From Pseudomonas anguilliseptica (GTDB lineage Bacteria; Pseudomonadota; Gammaproteobacteria; Pseudomonadales; Pseudomonadaceae), in the NCBI RefSeq assembly GCF_900105355.1, contig NZ_FNSC01000001.1, forward strand, positions 4,956,147 through 5,020,146: DNA of 64,000 bases, given 5' to 3'. Each line of letters starts with the position of its first letter. The first letter of the stretch is position 1. Under the pieces are notes generated by a model. That model was given only the letters and a program-made list of their open reading frames with translations. It was not told the DNA's origin and searched no databases. The translations under genes were made by a program, and so were the position numbers. Below are positions 19,253-27,282 of this stretch, one piece after another.

Positions 19253-20038
19253 TCAAAGATTCTGCGAAAGAAAACCGAGCATCTGGTCAGCAGTGGAAAT
19301 GACTTTGGAGTTCATTTCATAGGCGCGCTGGGTGGTGATCATGTTCACCAGCTCCTCGACCACGCTGACGTTGGAGTTTTCCAGAGTGTTCTGCAGCATC
19401 ACGCCCAGGCCATTCAAACCAGGCGTACCGACCTGCGGTGCACCGCTGGCGGCGGTCTCGAGGAACAGGTTGTTGCCGATCGCTTCCAGGCCCGCCGGGT
19501 TGATAAAGTCGGCGGTTTGCAGGTTGCCCACGATCTGCGGCTGCGGGTTGCCGGCGGTGGTCACCGATGCAGTGCCATCCTCGCCCACGATAAAGGTGCG
19601 TACCTCGTTAGGCAGCACGATGGCCGGCTCCAGGGCATAGCCATTGGACGTCACCACCTGGCCATCGGAGTTGAGGTGAAAACTGCCATCACGGGTATAG
19701 GAAACCGTACCGTCAGGCAGCAGCACCTGGAAGAAACCGCGACCGTTGATCGCCATGTCCAGCGGCTGCTCGGTGGTCTGCAGGCTGCCCTGGGTATGAA
19801 TCTTCTGCGTACCGACAATCCGCACCCCGGTACCCAATTGCAGGCCGGTAGGCAGCTGGCTGTCCTGACTGGACTGGCCACCAGGTTGGCGACGGATCTG
19901 ATACAGCAAGTCCTCGAACTCGGCGCGATCACGCTTGAAGCCGGTGGTCGAGACGTTGGCCAGGTTGTTGGAAATGGTGGTCAGGTTCATGTCCTGAGCG
20001 GACAGACCGGTCTTGCTGACCCACAGTGAAGGAAGCAT
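19253..20038 (-). CDS. flgG: Flagellar distal rod protein FlgG
   Basis: 261 residues, the usual FlgG length. It starts MLPSLWVSKTGLSAQDMNLT with the rod motif ISNNLANVSTTGFKRDRAEF and ends NVSVVEELVNMITTQRAYEM...MLGFLSQNL. GAGGAG precedes the ATG by 7 bases. It builds the distal rod. Confidence 0.97.
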   Translation of the reverse strand: MLPSLWVSKTGLSAQDMNLTTISNNLANVSTTGFKRDRAEFEDLLYQIRRQPGGQSSQDSQLPTGLQLGTGVRIVGTQKIHTQGSLQTTEQPLDMAINGRGFFQVLLPDGTVSYTRDGSFHLNSDGQVVTSNGYALEPAIVLPNEVRTFIVGEDGTASVTTAGNPQPQIVGNLQTADFINPAGLEAIGNNLFLETAASGAPQVGTPGLNGLGVMLQNTLENSNVSVVEELVNMITTQRAYEMNSKVISTADQMLGFLSQNL

Positions 20039-20084
20039 ATCGATTCTCCTCGGGCGTCGTTTTAACGACGCCGCGTGCTGATAA

Positions 20085-20825
20085 TTAGGTCATCTGCAAG
20101 ACGCGAGCCATCGCCGCCGAGTTGTCCTCGGCAGTACGCATCATCTTCACTTGCAGTTCGAATTGGCGGGACAGGGAGAGAATCGCGGTCATCTCTTCCA
20201 CGGCATTGACGTTGCTCGATTCGAGAAAGCCCGAGGTGACCTCCATATTGGCATCCGCCAACACCGGGCCCTGCCCCTTGAAGCGGATCATCCCGTCGAC
20301 GCCCTTCTCCATCTGCTTGGGATCGGGGTTGACCAGCTTCAAACGGTCAACCTCGGCCAGCACATTGGGGTCTTCGCCCAGGGCGCGAATGCTAATGGTG
20401 CCGTCCTTGCCGATCTCGATCTTCTGCTCTGGCGGCACGGCAATCGGCCCCGCGTTGCCCATCACCGGCAAGCCATTGCCGGTACGCAGCACACCCAGGG
20501 CGTCAACGTTCAGGCTGGCGGTGCGCACGTAGGCTTCAGTGCCATCGGGTGCCTGTACTGCCAGCCAGCCCTTGCCGCCAACCGCCACATCCAGATCGCG
20601 ACCGGTTTCCTGCAGCGAGCCAGGCGTGAAATCGGTACCCGGGCGCTCACTCATCGCATAGACCCGCGACGGATAACTGTCACCAAAGATCGGCATGGAG
20701 CGCGCCTGCTCGAAATCGCGACGAAAGCCGCTGGTCGAGATATTCGCCAAGTTGTTGGCGTGGGCACGCTGGGCCAGGGTGTTGTTGTGGGCACCAGTCA
20801 TGGAAACGTACAGCATCTTATCCAT
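20085..20825 (-). CDS. flgF: Flagellar proximal rod protein FlgF
   Basis: 246 residues from the ATG at 20823-20825 (MDKMLYVSMTGAHNNTLAQR), with GGAG 8 bases upstream. It has the rod-family ANNLANISTSGFRRDFEQAR and a C-terminal helix (NVNAVEEMTAILSLSRQFEL). First gene of flgFGHIJKL; a sigma54 promoter lies about 50-65 bases upstream. Confidence 0.96.
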   Translation of the reverse strand: MDKMLYVSMTGAHNNTLAQRAHANNLANISTSGFRRDFEQARSMPIFGDSYPSRVYAMSERPGTDFTPGSLQETGRDLDVAVGGKGWLAVQAPDGTEAYVRTASLNVDALGVLRTGNGLPVMGNAGPIAVPPEQKIEIGKDGTISIRALGEDPNVLAEVDRLKLVNPDPKQMEKGVDGMIRFKGQGPVLADANMEVTSGFLESSNVNAVEEMTAILSLSRQFELQVKMMRTAEDNSAAMARVLQMT

Positions 20826-20876
20826 GGTAATTCTCCGAGTTGGGCTTGCCGCCCGCTGCTCTATGCAGACTATGAA

Positions 20877-20891
20877 GCAATAGCTATGCCA
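20877..20891 (-). promoter_or_regulatory. Sigma54 (RpoN) promoter of flgFGHIJKL
   Basis: On the minus strand TGGCAT (-24, 20886-20891), a 5-base spacer and TTGC (-12, 20877-20880) match the sigma54 consensus TGGCAC-N5-TTGC at 9 of 10 positions. Predicted initiation is near 20865, about 40 bases before flgF. Pseudomonas class III flagellar genes are RpoN/FleR dependent, which fits. Confidence 0.8.
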
Positions 20892-20932
20892 CACTCGAAA
20901 AATAACCATAAGCAACTGATATTTATGAATTT

Positions 20933-20962
20933 TTAAAAAACAAAAGGCTCCCGAAGGAGCCT
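20933..20962 (-). terminator. Rho-independent terminator after flgE
   Basis: AGGCTCC (20945-20951), loop CGAA, GGAGCCT (20956-20962). On the minus strand this 7-bp stem with a UUCG loop is followed by TTTTGTTTTTT. It separates flgBCDE from flgFGHIJKL, supporting two transcription units. A GC-rich imperfect hairpin at about 20983-21003 lies between it and flgE. Confidence 0.85.
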
Positions 20963-21033
20963 CTGTACAACCTGAACGGCGTAGTCTTGCCGCCTGCGGC
21001 AGACGGCTTGCCTGCCGCAGACAACGCCACTTA

Positions 21034-22410
21034 TCAACGCAGGTTGATAATGGTCTGGGTCACCGCACTCTCGGTCTCGATGGTCTTGGCGTTGGCCTGA
21101 TAGTTGCGCTGCGCCACGATCAGGTTAACCAACTGATCCGACAGTTCGACATTGGAGTCCTCCAGCGCCCCCGACTGCAGCGCACCCAGGGTGCCACTAC
21201 GCGGTGTACCGACCACCGGCTCACCCGACTGGAACGACTGCACCCAGGCGGTCTTGCCAACCGACGTCAGCCCCTGCACGTTGGCGAAGTTGGCCAGTAC
21301 CACCTGCCCTTGCACCCGCGATTGACCGTTGGTGTAACGGGCAAAGATTACCCCGGTGTCGTCAATCTCCAGCCCTGACAGCTGGCCGGTGGTGTAGCCG
21401 TCCTGGCTGACGCTACTAACAGCAAAGGCACTGGCAAACTGCGTGGAACCGCGCACGTCGAAGGTAAAGCCGGCGGTGGCGCTGTCGGCCCCATTGGGCA
21501 CCAGGTTGCCGGTGACCGGGTCACGCTCGGCCGGAATCCAGTCAGCCTGGGCATAGGGAATCACGCCATTCACCGTACCCACCGGGATGGCCGGCGCATC
21601 CAGGGCGGCGTTGGGCGGGATGCCTGCCAGCGGGGTAAATGCCGGCGTCGCCAGCTGCCCCGCCGCGTCATATTTCAAGTCATAACTGAAAGGTCGCGTG
21701 CTGGTGGGGTCACGCGGGTTTACCCCGTCGATCAGCACATGCATGGTCCAGCTGTTGTTGGCCGGCGCCGCATCCTTGACGAAATACTGCGTCATGACAT
21801 GGGAGTTACCCTGACTGTCATAGATATTCAGCGAGGTCGAGGAGTTATAGGACAGCGGGTCGGTAGGATCGAAGGTCGGAGCGGCCATGGTGCCGGCATT
21901 GGTCGGCCGCACATTGGTCGAGTTGACGTTGAACGTCTGCAGGATGCTCTCGGTTGCACGCGGCTCCTGGCTGGCAGTCTGGATCTGCAGGTCATCGACC
22001 ACGCCGTTCTGCAGGTTGCCGCTGGCATCAACCGCATAGCCCTGCAGCCGGTAGCCGAAGTTGTTGACCATAAAGCCTTCACGGTCAGTGCCGAAGTAAC
22101 CGGCACGGGTGTAGCTGACCTCGCCATTGTTGCTGGTGACGAAGAAGCCATTACCGTTGATGGCCAGGTCCAGGGCGTTTTGCGTGTAATTGATATTGCC
22201 CTGATTGAACAGCTGCGACACATCCGCCAACAGCACGCCACTGCCCTGCGGGTTCGAGCCGGAACCCAGCACGGAGGCGGCATAAACATCGGCAAACTCG
22301 GCACGCGACTGCTTGAAACCGGCAGTCCCGGCGTTGGCGATGTTGTTACCGGTCACGTTAAGGTCACTGGTCGCCGCACGTAGACCGCTAAGACCGATAT
22401 TGAAACCCAT
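21034..22410 (-). CDS. flgE: Flagellar hook protein FlgE
   Basis: 458 residues starting MGFNIGLSGLRAATSDLNVT with GNNIANAGTAGFKQSRAEF. It contains the FlgE central region (NINYTQNALDLAINGNGFFV, SYTRAGYFGTDREGFMVNN) and ends NVELSDQLVNLIVAQRNYQA...VTQTIINLR. It is the hook subunit, last in the flgBCDE unit before a terminator. Confidence 0.97.
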   Translation of the reverse strand: MGFNIGLSGLRAATSDLNVTGNNIANAGTAGFKQSRAEFADVYAASVLGSGSNPQGSGVLLADVSQLFNQGNINYTQNALDLAINGNGFFVTSNNGEVSYTRAGYFGTDREGFMVNNFGYRLQGYAVDASGNLQNGVVDDLQIQTASQEPRATESILQTFNVNSTNVRPTNAGTMAAPTFDPTDPLSYNSSTSLNIYDSQGNSHVMTQYFVKDAAPANNSWTMHVLIDGVNPRDPTSTRPFSYDLKYDAAGQLATPAFTPLAGIPPNAALDAPAIPVGTVNGVIPYAQADWIPAERDPVTGNLVPNGADSATAGFTFDVRGSTQFASAFAVSSVSQDGYTTGQLSGLEIDDTGVIFARYTNGQSRVQGQVVLANFANVQGLTSVGKTAWVQSFQSGEPVVGTPRSGTLGALQSGALEDSNVELSDQLVNLIVAQRNYQANAKTIETESAVTQTIINLR

Positions 22411-22454
22411 GGAAGACTCCTTTGCCGGAAAGCCGGCGGCTAAAAACCTGCTAG

Positions 22455-23123
22455 TTACTGACCGATTACCTGGACTTGCGACATTGGCACGCTGCCAAGC
22501 CCAGCCAGGTTCAACATCAACTCCTTGCCACCCAGGGTCACGCTGTCGACGTTGGCCGGCAGCATGGTGTAGAGGCCCTTGGTGCCATCGGCGTAGGTGG
22601 CCTGCGCCTCGAACTTGTAAGTGCCGGGCGGCAACAGATTGCCGTTGGAATCCTTGCCATCCCAGATAAAGCTGACATTGCCGGCCGCCTGCTCACCCAG
22701 ATTGACGCGCCCTACCGCAGCGCCAGCCTTGTCATAGATATTGACGTAGACGTTGCTGCTGCTGACCGGCAATACCAGGCTGGCCTTGAAGCTCTCGCTG
22801 GTATCAACCACCGCCTTGTCGCTCGGGACAATTACCTTGCGCCCGACCAACGAGGACGCCTGCAGCGCCTGGGACGACTGATAGCCGGTCAGCAGCGAAC
22901 CCATGCTGGCGTTCAGCTTCTCGATCCCTTCTACCTGGCTGAACTGCGCCAGCTGGGCGATAAACTCACCATTGCCTTGCGGCTCCAGCGGGTTCTGGTT
23001 ATTCAACTGGGCCACCAGCAAGTTGAGGAACTCATTCTTGCCCAGGTCCTTGTTTGTCTTGGTCTCGTTCTTGATCTGGTATTGATCCAGTGCCGAACCA
23101 CTGACATCGCCAACAGTACTCAT
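22455..23123 (-). CDS. flgD: Flagellar hook capping protein FlgD
   Basis: 222 residues. The N-terminal FlgD signature is LGKNEFLNLLVAQLNNQNPL and GEFIAQLAQFSQVEGIEKLN. A C-terminal FLN/Tudor-like region follows (IWDGKDSNGNLLPPGTYKFE). It caps the growing hook during FlgE polymerisation. It lies 25 bases downstream of flgC. Confidence 0.97.
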   Translation of the reverse strand: MSTVGDVSGSALDQYQIKNETKTNKDLGKNEFLNLLVAQLNNQNPLEPQGNGEFIAQLAQFSQVEGIEKLNASMGSLLTGYQSSQALQASSLVGRKVIVPSDKAVVDTSESFKASLVLPVSSSNVYVNIYDKAGAAVGRVNLGEQAAGNVSFIWDGKDSNGNLLPPGTYKFEAQATYADGTKGLYTMLPANVDSVTLGGKELMLNLAGLGSVPMSQVQVIGQ

Positions 23124-23148
23124 GGGATTACACTCCTTTTCCGTTGGC

Positions 23149-23592
23149 TTACTGACCCAGGGTCAATACGCGCTGCATCATCTGCTTGGCTGTGTTCATC
23201 ATTTCCGTGTTGGTCTGAAAAGCCCGACTAGCAGAAATCATGTCGGCCATTTCTTCCACCACATTGACATTGGGGTAATACACGTAGCCGCCCGCATCAG
23301 CTGCTGGATGGTTAGGCTCATAACGCGGCATCAGGCTGCTTTGATCCTCGACCACACCGAGCACCTGCACGCCCACACCAGCGTTGTCCTGATCGGCAAA
23401 CAGCGAACCACGATCACCGTCCTGCGCCGACTGGTACACGGTGACAAACACCGGATGACGCGCGCGATAGGTCTGATCAATGCTCGAGGAAACCGTCTCG
23501 GCGTTGGCAATGTTGCTGGAGATAGTGTTCAGACGAGTGCTCTGCGCGCTCATCCCCATTCCGGCGATATTGAAAACACTGGCAAGTGACAT
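23149..23592 (-). CDS. flgC: Flagellar proximal rod protein FlgC
   Basis: 147 residues starting MSLASVFNIAGMGMSAQSTR with ISSNIANAETVSS, and ending NVNVVEEMADMISASRAFQT...MMQRVLTLGQ, the normal FlgC ends and length. It follows flgB by 15 bases. Confidence 0.97.
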   Translation of the reverse strand: MSLASVFNIAGMGMSAQSTRLNTISSNIANAETVSSSIDQTYRARHPVFVTVYQSAQDGDRGSLFADQDNAGVGVQVLGVVEDQSSLMPRYEPNHPAADAGGYVYYPNVNVVEEMADMISASRAFQTNTEMMNTAKQMMQRVLTLGQ

Positions 23593-23607
23593 GGCATCAG
23601 GCTCCTG

Positions 23608-24015
23608 TTATTCGCCGCGCAGGGCGTTGACCAGCCCTTTGAATTTGCTGTTGAGAAAGGTAAAGCTGGCCTGGAACTGCACCGAGTTCTCGGCGTAATT
23701 GGACTGTTCGATCTGCAGGTCGACGGTGTTCTGATCAATCGAGGGATGGAACGGGGTGCGATACGCCAAGCTGGCATCCCCGACGATCACGCCATCCGCA
23801 GGAATATGCTGGCTGTCAGTCCGATTCAGGCTCACCTGGCCGCGCTGGTTCTTCGCGTTTTGCTCAGCCAGCACAGTGGCGAACTGCAGATCGCGCGCCT
23901 TGTAGTGCGGCGTGTCGGCGTTGGCGATGTTGTTAGCCAACACCTCGGCACGCTGAGCGCGAAAGCCCAGTGCCTGTTCATGGATGCCGAGTGCCCGATC
24001 GAAACTGATGCTCAT
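23608..24015 (-). CDS. flgB: Flagellar proximal rod protein FlgB
   Basis: 135 residues from the ATG at 24013-24015: MSISFDRALGIHEQALGFRA, then EVLANNIANADTPHYKARDL and a C-terminal helix (FQASFTFLNSKFKGLVNALR). An upstream in-frame extension to 24105 would cross the sigma54 promoter and is rejected. First gene of flgBCDE. Confidence 0.96.
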   Translation of the reverse strand: MSISFDRALGIHEQALGFRAQRAEVLANNIANADTPHYKARDLQFATVLAEQNAKNQRGQVSLNRTDSQHIPADGVIVGDASLAYRTPFHPSIDQNTVDLQIEQSNYAENSVQFQASFTFLNSKFKGLVNALRGE

Positions 24016-24066
24016 GGCCAGAAACCTTTGCCGGTTGGTGTTGCTACTTTCCGTGCAAGACCATAT

Positions 24067-24081
24067 GCAACGCCTGTACCA
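24067..24081 (-). promoter_or_regulatory. Sigma54 promoter of flgBCDE
   Basis: On the minus strand TGGTAC (24076-24081), 5 bases, TTGC (24067-24070): one mismatch to TGGCAC-N5-TTGC. Predicted start is near 24055, 40 bases before flgB. An 11-bp inverted repeat lies directly upstream. Confidence 0.78.
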
Positions 24082-24095
24082 AAATATTTTCGCCT

Positions 24096-24123
24096 TATTT
24101 ATCAATAGCTTGATTGATAAATA
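24096..24123. promoter_or_regulatory. 11-bp inverted repeat upstream of the flgB sigma54 promoter
   Basis: TATTTATCAAT (24096-24106) and ATTGATAAATA (24113-24123) are perfect reverse complements around AGCTTG. The centre contains TCAAT...TTGA, resembling the FleQ half-sites GTCAAT/ATTGAC. It lies 15 bases upstream of the -24 element, a plausible site for a flagellar regulator. Binding is inference. Confidence 0.45.
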
Positions 24124-24302
24124 TCACGATAGGAGCGGCAAAGCGGCAAGCGCTTTCCGTCTTTGGGCAAGCAAGCGGCAAGCGGGTCTGGCCTAATTGC
24201 CGCTCACACGGAAGACCACAACTGCAAGCTATATGATCACCACGGCGCCAGCTCCTGCCCGCAACCGCCCGTCTGGCAATCCGCAATCATCCACACACAG
24301 CT

Positions 24303-24331
24303 TTGACAAGCATTCTCATTAACATTAGTAT
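24303..24331 (+). promoter_or_regulatory. bfd promoter overlapped by a Fur-like box
   Basis: TTGACA (24303-24308), 17 bases, TAGTAT (24326-24331) form a good sigma70 promoter 38 bases before bfd. The spacer (24305-24323), read on the minus strand as GTTAATGAGAATGCTTGTC, resembles the Fur consensus GATAATGAGAATCATTATC. Fur repression with derepression in low iron is the expected behaviour of bfd in Pseudomonas. Confidence 0.65.
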
Positions 24332-24368
24332 CCATCGCACGAACCACTGCCCTGCCACGAGCCTTAAT

Positions 24369-24587
24369 ATGTACGTGTGTCTCTGTGAAGGTGTTACTGA
24401 CGGCCAGATCCGCGAAGCCATCTACGAAGGCTGCTGCAGCTATCGTGATGTGCGCGCCACCCTCGGCGTTGCCAGCCAATGCGGCAAATGCGCCTGTCTG
24501 GCCAAGCAAGTGGTACGGGACACCCTGAGTGAAGTGCAGAGCAGCCAAGCGGCCATGGCCTACCCAGCAAACTTTGTTGCCGCCTAA
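24369..24587 (+). CDS. bfd: Bacterioferritin-associated ferredoxin
   Basis: 72 residues from the ATG at 24369: MYVCLCEGVTDGQIREAIYE then CGKCACLAKQV. The cysteines (C-x-C near residue 4 and C-x2-C near 38) bind the [2Fe-2S] cluster in the Bfd fold. Bfd reduces the bacterioferritin core to release iron. It is followed by its own terminator and then by bfr on the same strand, as in P. aeruginosa. Confidence 0.95.
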   Translation: MYVCLCEGVTDGQIREAIYEGCCSYRDVRATLGVASQCGKCACLAKQVVRDTLSEVQSSQAAMAYPANFVAA

Positions 24588-24605
24588 TATTTAGCGATAT
24601 AAAAG

Positions 24606-24631
24606 AACCGGACCTAGTGTCCGGTTTTTTT
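24606..24631 (+). terminator. Rho-independent terminator after bfd
   Basis: ACCGGAC (24607-24613), loop CTAGT, GTCCGGT (24619-24625), then a run of T to 24631. It ends the bfd transcript. The following 150 bases to bfr (24632-24784) are AT-rich and probably hold the bfr promoter, but no clear boxes were identified. Confidence 0.88.
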
Positions 24632-24784
24632 ATGCCTGAAATTCAATACCTTAACGCCCAAGCGTAGAACTTAAGCATTCGTATTCATATTAGTTTTAAC
24701 TTTAAATTCAAACACTTAGGTTTGACAGCCGAAAACCATCGGCCCAGAATTTGACGCTACCTCCCCTACAAGGCAGACGCAGAC

Positions 24785-25255
24785 ATGAAAGGCGACAAGA
24801 AGGTCATCCAGCATCTGAACAAGATCCTCGGTAACGAGCTGGTCGCGATCAACCAGTACTTCCTGCACGCACGCATGTACGAAGACTGGGGCCTGAAGAA
24901 ACTCGGCGAGCACGAGTACCACGAGTCCATCGACGAGATGAAGCATGCGGACAAGCTGATCAAGCGCATCCTGTTCCTCGAAGGCCTGCCTAACCTGCAA
25001 GACCTCGGCAAGATCCTGATCGGTGAAAACACCAAGGAAATGCTGGAGTGCGACCTGAAGATCGAACACAAGGCGCACATTGATCTGAAAGCGGCGATTG
25101 CCTATTGCGAAAGCATCGGCGACTACGCCAGCCGCGAACTACTGGAAGAAATCCTCTGCTCCGAGGAAGACCACATCGACTGGCTGGAAACCCAACTCAG
25201 CCTGATCGAAGCCGTGGGCCTGCAGAATTATCTGCAATCGCAGATGGACGAATAA
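24785..25255 (+). CDS. bfr: Bacterioferritin
   Basis: 156 residues: [20 protein letters not shown], with ferroxidase ligands visible in [20 protein letters not shown] and [20 protein letters not shown], and [14 protein letters not shown] at the end. Met-52 of DEMKHAD is the usual haem ligand, so this is a haem-binding bacterioferritin (BfrB-like). It forms the 24-subunit iron store emptied by Bfd. Confidence 0.96.
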   Translation: MKGDKKVIQHLNKILGNELVAINQYFLHARMYEDWGLKKLGEHEYHESIDEMKHADKLIKRILFLEGLPNLQDLGKILIGENTKEMLECDLKIEHKAHIDLKAAIAYCESIGDYASRELLEEILCSEEDHIDWLETQLSLIEAVGLQNYLQSQMDE

Positions 25256-25270
25256 GCCAAACACTTTCGC

Positions 25271-25313
25271 CATAAACAACAAACCCCGCACTTGGCGGGG
25301 TTTGTTGTTTATG
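25271..25313. terminator. 19-bp bidirectional terminator between bfr and grxD
   Basis: CATAAACAACAAACCCCGC (25271-25289) and GCGGGGTTTGTTGTTTATG (25295-25313) are perfectly complementary with a 5-base loop. The A-rich left arm and T-rich right arm let it serve both convergent genes. Confidence 0.9.
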
Positions 25314-25326
25314 CAGCCTGCTTAAC

Positions 25327-25653
25327 TTAGGCGTCGGCTTTCTGCACGGCATCTTTGATCAGGGTCTGCAGCTCACCCTTGTCAAACATTTCCGCGAGGA
25401 TGTCGCTGCCGCCGACCAGCTCACCGCCGACCCACAGCTGTGGGAAGGTTGGCCAGTTGGCGTATTTAGGCAGGTTGGCGCGGATTTCCGGGTTTTGCAG
25501 GATGTCGACGTAGGCGAATTTCTCGCCACAGGCCATCACAACCTGCGCAGCCTTGGAGGAAAAGCCGCACTGCGGAGCGTTCGGCGAGCCTTTCATGTAC
25601 AGCAGAACGGTATTCTTAGCGATCTGCTCTTTGATGGTTTCGATGATATCCAT
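25327..25653 (-). CDS. grxD: Monothiol glutaredoxin Grx4/GrxD
   Basis: 108 residues with the monothiol CGFS active site (LLYMKGSPNAPQCGFSSKAA), WPTFPQLWVGGELVGGSDI (glutathione-binding TVP-like region) and the usual short length. CGFS glutaredoxins carry [2Fe-2S] clusters for Fe-S assembly, consistent with the iron genes beside it. Confidence 0.96.
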   Translation of the reverse strand: MDIIETIKEQIAKNTVLLYMKGSPNAPQCGFSSKAAQVVMACGEKFAYVDILQNPEIRANLPKYANWPTFPQLWVGGELVGGSDILAEMFDKGELQTLIKDAVQKADA

Positions 25654-26090
25654 TGGGCACCTCAGGACTTAACTTCCCGACTCACGGGTCGGCACGGTGG
25701 CGGCATTGTAGCGAAAAGCCGAGCGCAATGCTCGGCCTTCCCAGGCACTTTCCTCAAGCCAGATAAGACCTGCTCAAGCAGCCTCAACCTGTACCGGCAC
25801 CCCGTTCAACGCCGCATTGCCGGACAGGACATCAAGTTGCCGCTCATCAGTCAGATCATTGGCACTGGCACCTGGCTGTTCACTGGCGATGCTCATCTGC
25901 ACACCGGGCCGCGCATGCCCCCAGCCATGCGGCAGGCTGACCACGCCGGCCATCATGTCTTCACTGGCGGCCACTTCCACTTCAATCACCCCGACCCGCG
26001 AACGCACGCGCACCAACTGGCCATCGGTCAGTCCGCGCTGGCTCAGATCCGCCGGGTGCATCAGCAGCTGATGGCGCGGCTTGCCTTTAA

Positions 26091-27282
26091 GGATGGTCTG
26101 AAAAAGACTTCCTGATTTTGGCAAAATATCCGCACTCCACCCGCCGAGTTTTCCGATGAAGCAGATGACCTTCGCCGACGCCGAGTACGCCGGCAAGCGC
26201 AAGCAGACCCGCAAAGAATTGTTCCTGATCGAGATGGATCGGGTAGTGCCATGGAAAGGGTTGATCGCTTTGATCGAGCCGCATTATCCAAAGGGTGAAG
26301 GCGGCCGACCGTCCTATCCGCTGATGGCGATGCTGCGAGTGCATCTGATGCAAAACTGGTTCGGTTACAGCGATCCGGCGATGGAAGAGGCGCTGTACGA
26401 GACCACCATCCTACGCCAGTTTGCCGGGCTGACTCTGGAGCGCATTCCTGACGAAACCACCATCCTCAACTTCCGCCGCTTGCTGGAAAAACACGAACTG
26501 GCTGCCGGCATCCTGGCCGTGATCAATGGCTACCTGGGTGACCGTGGTTTGTCGCTGCGCCAAGGCACCATCGTCGATGCCACGCTGATCAACGCGCCGA
26601 GTTCAACCAAGAACAAGAACGGTAAGCGTGACCCTGAGATGCACTCAACCAAGAAAGGCAATCAGTATTACTTCGGCATGAAGGCGCACATCGGGGTGGA
26701 TGACGAGTCTGGCTTGGTGCACAGCGTGGTGGGTACTGCCGCCAACGTGGCGGATGTCACCCAGGTCGATAAGCTGCTGCACGGCGAGGAAAACATGGTG
26801 GGGGCCGATGCCGGATATACCGGTGTCGAGAAGCGCCCCGAGCATGAGGGCCGTCAAGTGATCTGGCAGGTTGCAGCACGGCGTAGCACTTACAAGAAAC
26901 TCGGTAAGCGCAGCGCGCTGTACAAAGCCAAGCGCAAAATCGAGAAGGCCAAGGCCCAAGTGCGAGCCAAGGTCGAGCATCCGTTTCGGGTGATCAAGCG
27001 TCAGTTCGGTTATGTGAAGACGCGCTTCCGTGGCCTGGTCAAAAACACGGCGCAACTGGTGACTTTATTCGCGCTGTCAAATCTGTGGATGGCGCGCCGA
27101 CATTTACTGACGAATGCAGGAGAGGTGCGCCCGTAATGCTGGAAATGGCTGCCGCGAGGTGCTCGCGGCGGCTAAAAACACAGAAATGAGCCGGTAATCT
27201 GATCGTTTTTGATCGATTTATCACTTTCGAAATCAGCAGAGGCTGACGTCAGCCAGAAATGCATGGCTACTTCAGAGGATCC
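26091..27282 (+). mobile_element. IS5-family insertion sequence, type A, copy 1 (intact)
   Basis: 1192 bp with imperfect terminal inverted repeats: left GGATGGTCTGAAAAAGAC, right (reverse strand) GGATCCTCTGAAGTAGCC, 13 of 18 matching. It is flanked by the 4-bp target duplication TTAA at 26087-26090 and 27283-27286, fitting the YTAR preference of the IS5 group. It carries one transposase gene. The copy at 44691 appears identical in protein sequence. Confidence 0.95.
26156..27136 (+). CDS. IS5-family DDE transposase (type A)
   Basis: 326 residues: MKQMTFADAEYAGKRKQTRK, the N-terminal DUF772-type domain (YPLMAMLRVHLMQNWFGYSD), then the DDE domain. Catalytic Asp lie in GTIVDATLINAPSS and GADAGYTGVEKRPEH, and the glutamate in RAKVEHPFRVIKRQFG. 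It cuts and rejoins the IS ends. A full-length, apparently functional copy. Confidence 0.95.
   Translation: MKQMTFADAEYAGKRKQTRKELFLIEMDRVVPWKGLIALIEPHYPKGEGGRPSYPLMAMLRVHLMQNWFGYSDPAMEEALYETTILRQFAGLTLERIPDETTILNFRRLLEKHELAAGILAVINGYLGDRGLSLRQGTIVDATLINAPSSTKNKNGKRDPEMHSTKKGNQYYFGMKAHIGVDDESGLVHSVVGTAANVADVTQVDKLLHGEENMVGADAGYTGVEKRPEHEGRQVIWQVAARRSTYKKLGKRSALYKAKRKIEKAKAQVRAKVEHPFRVIKRQFGYVKTRFRGLVKNTAQLVTLFALSNLWMARRHLLTNAGEVRP

Noticed and set aside
25774..26214. Apparent 146-residue gene starting inside the IS
   Set aside because: Its N-terminus is antisense IS sequence and its C-terminus is the tail of the split molybdoenzyme, so it is a junction artefact.
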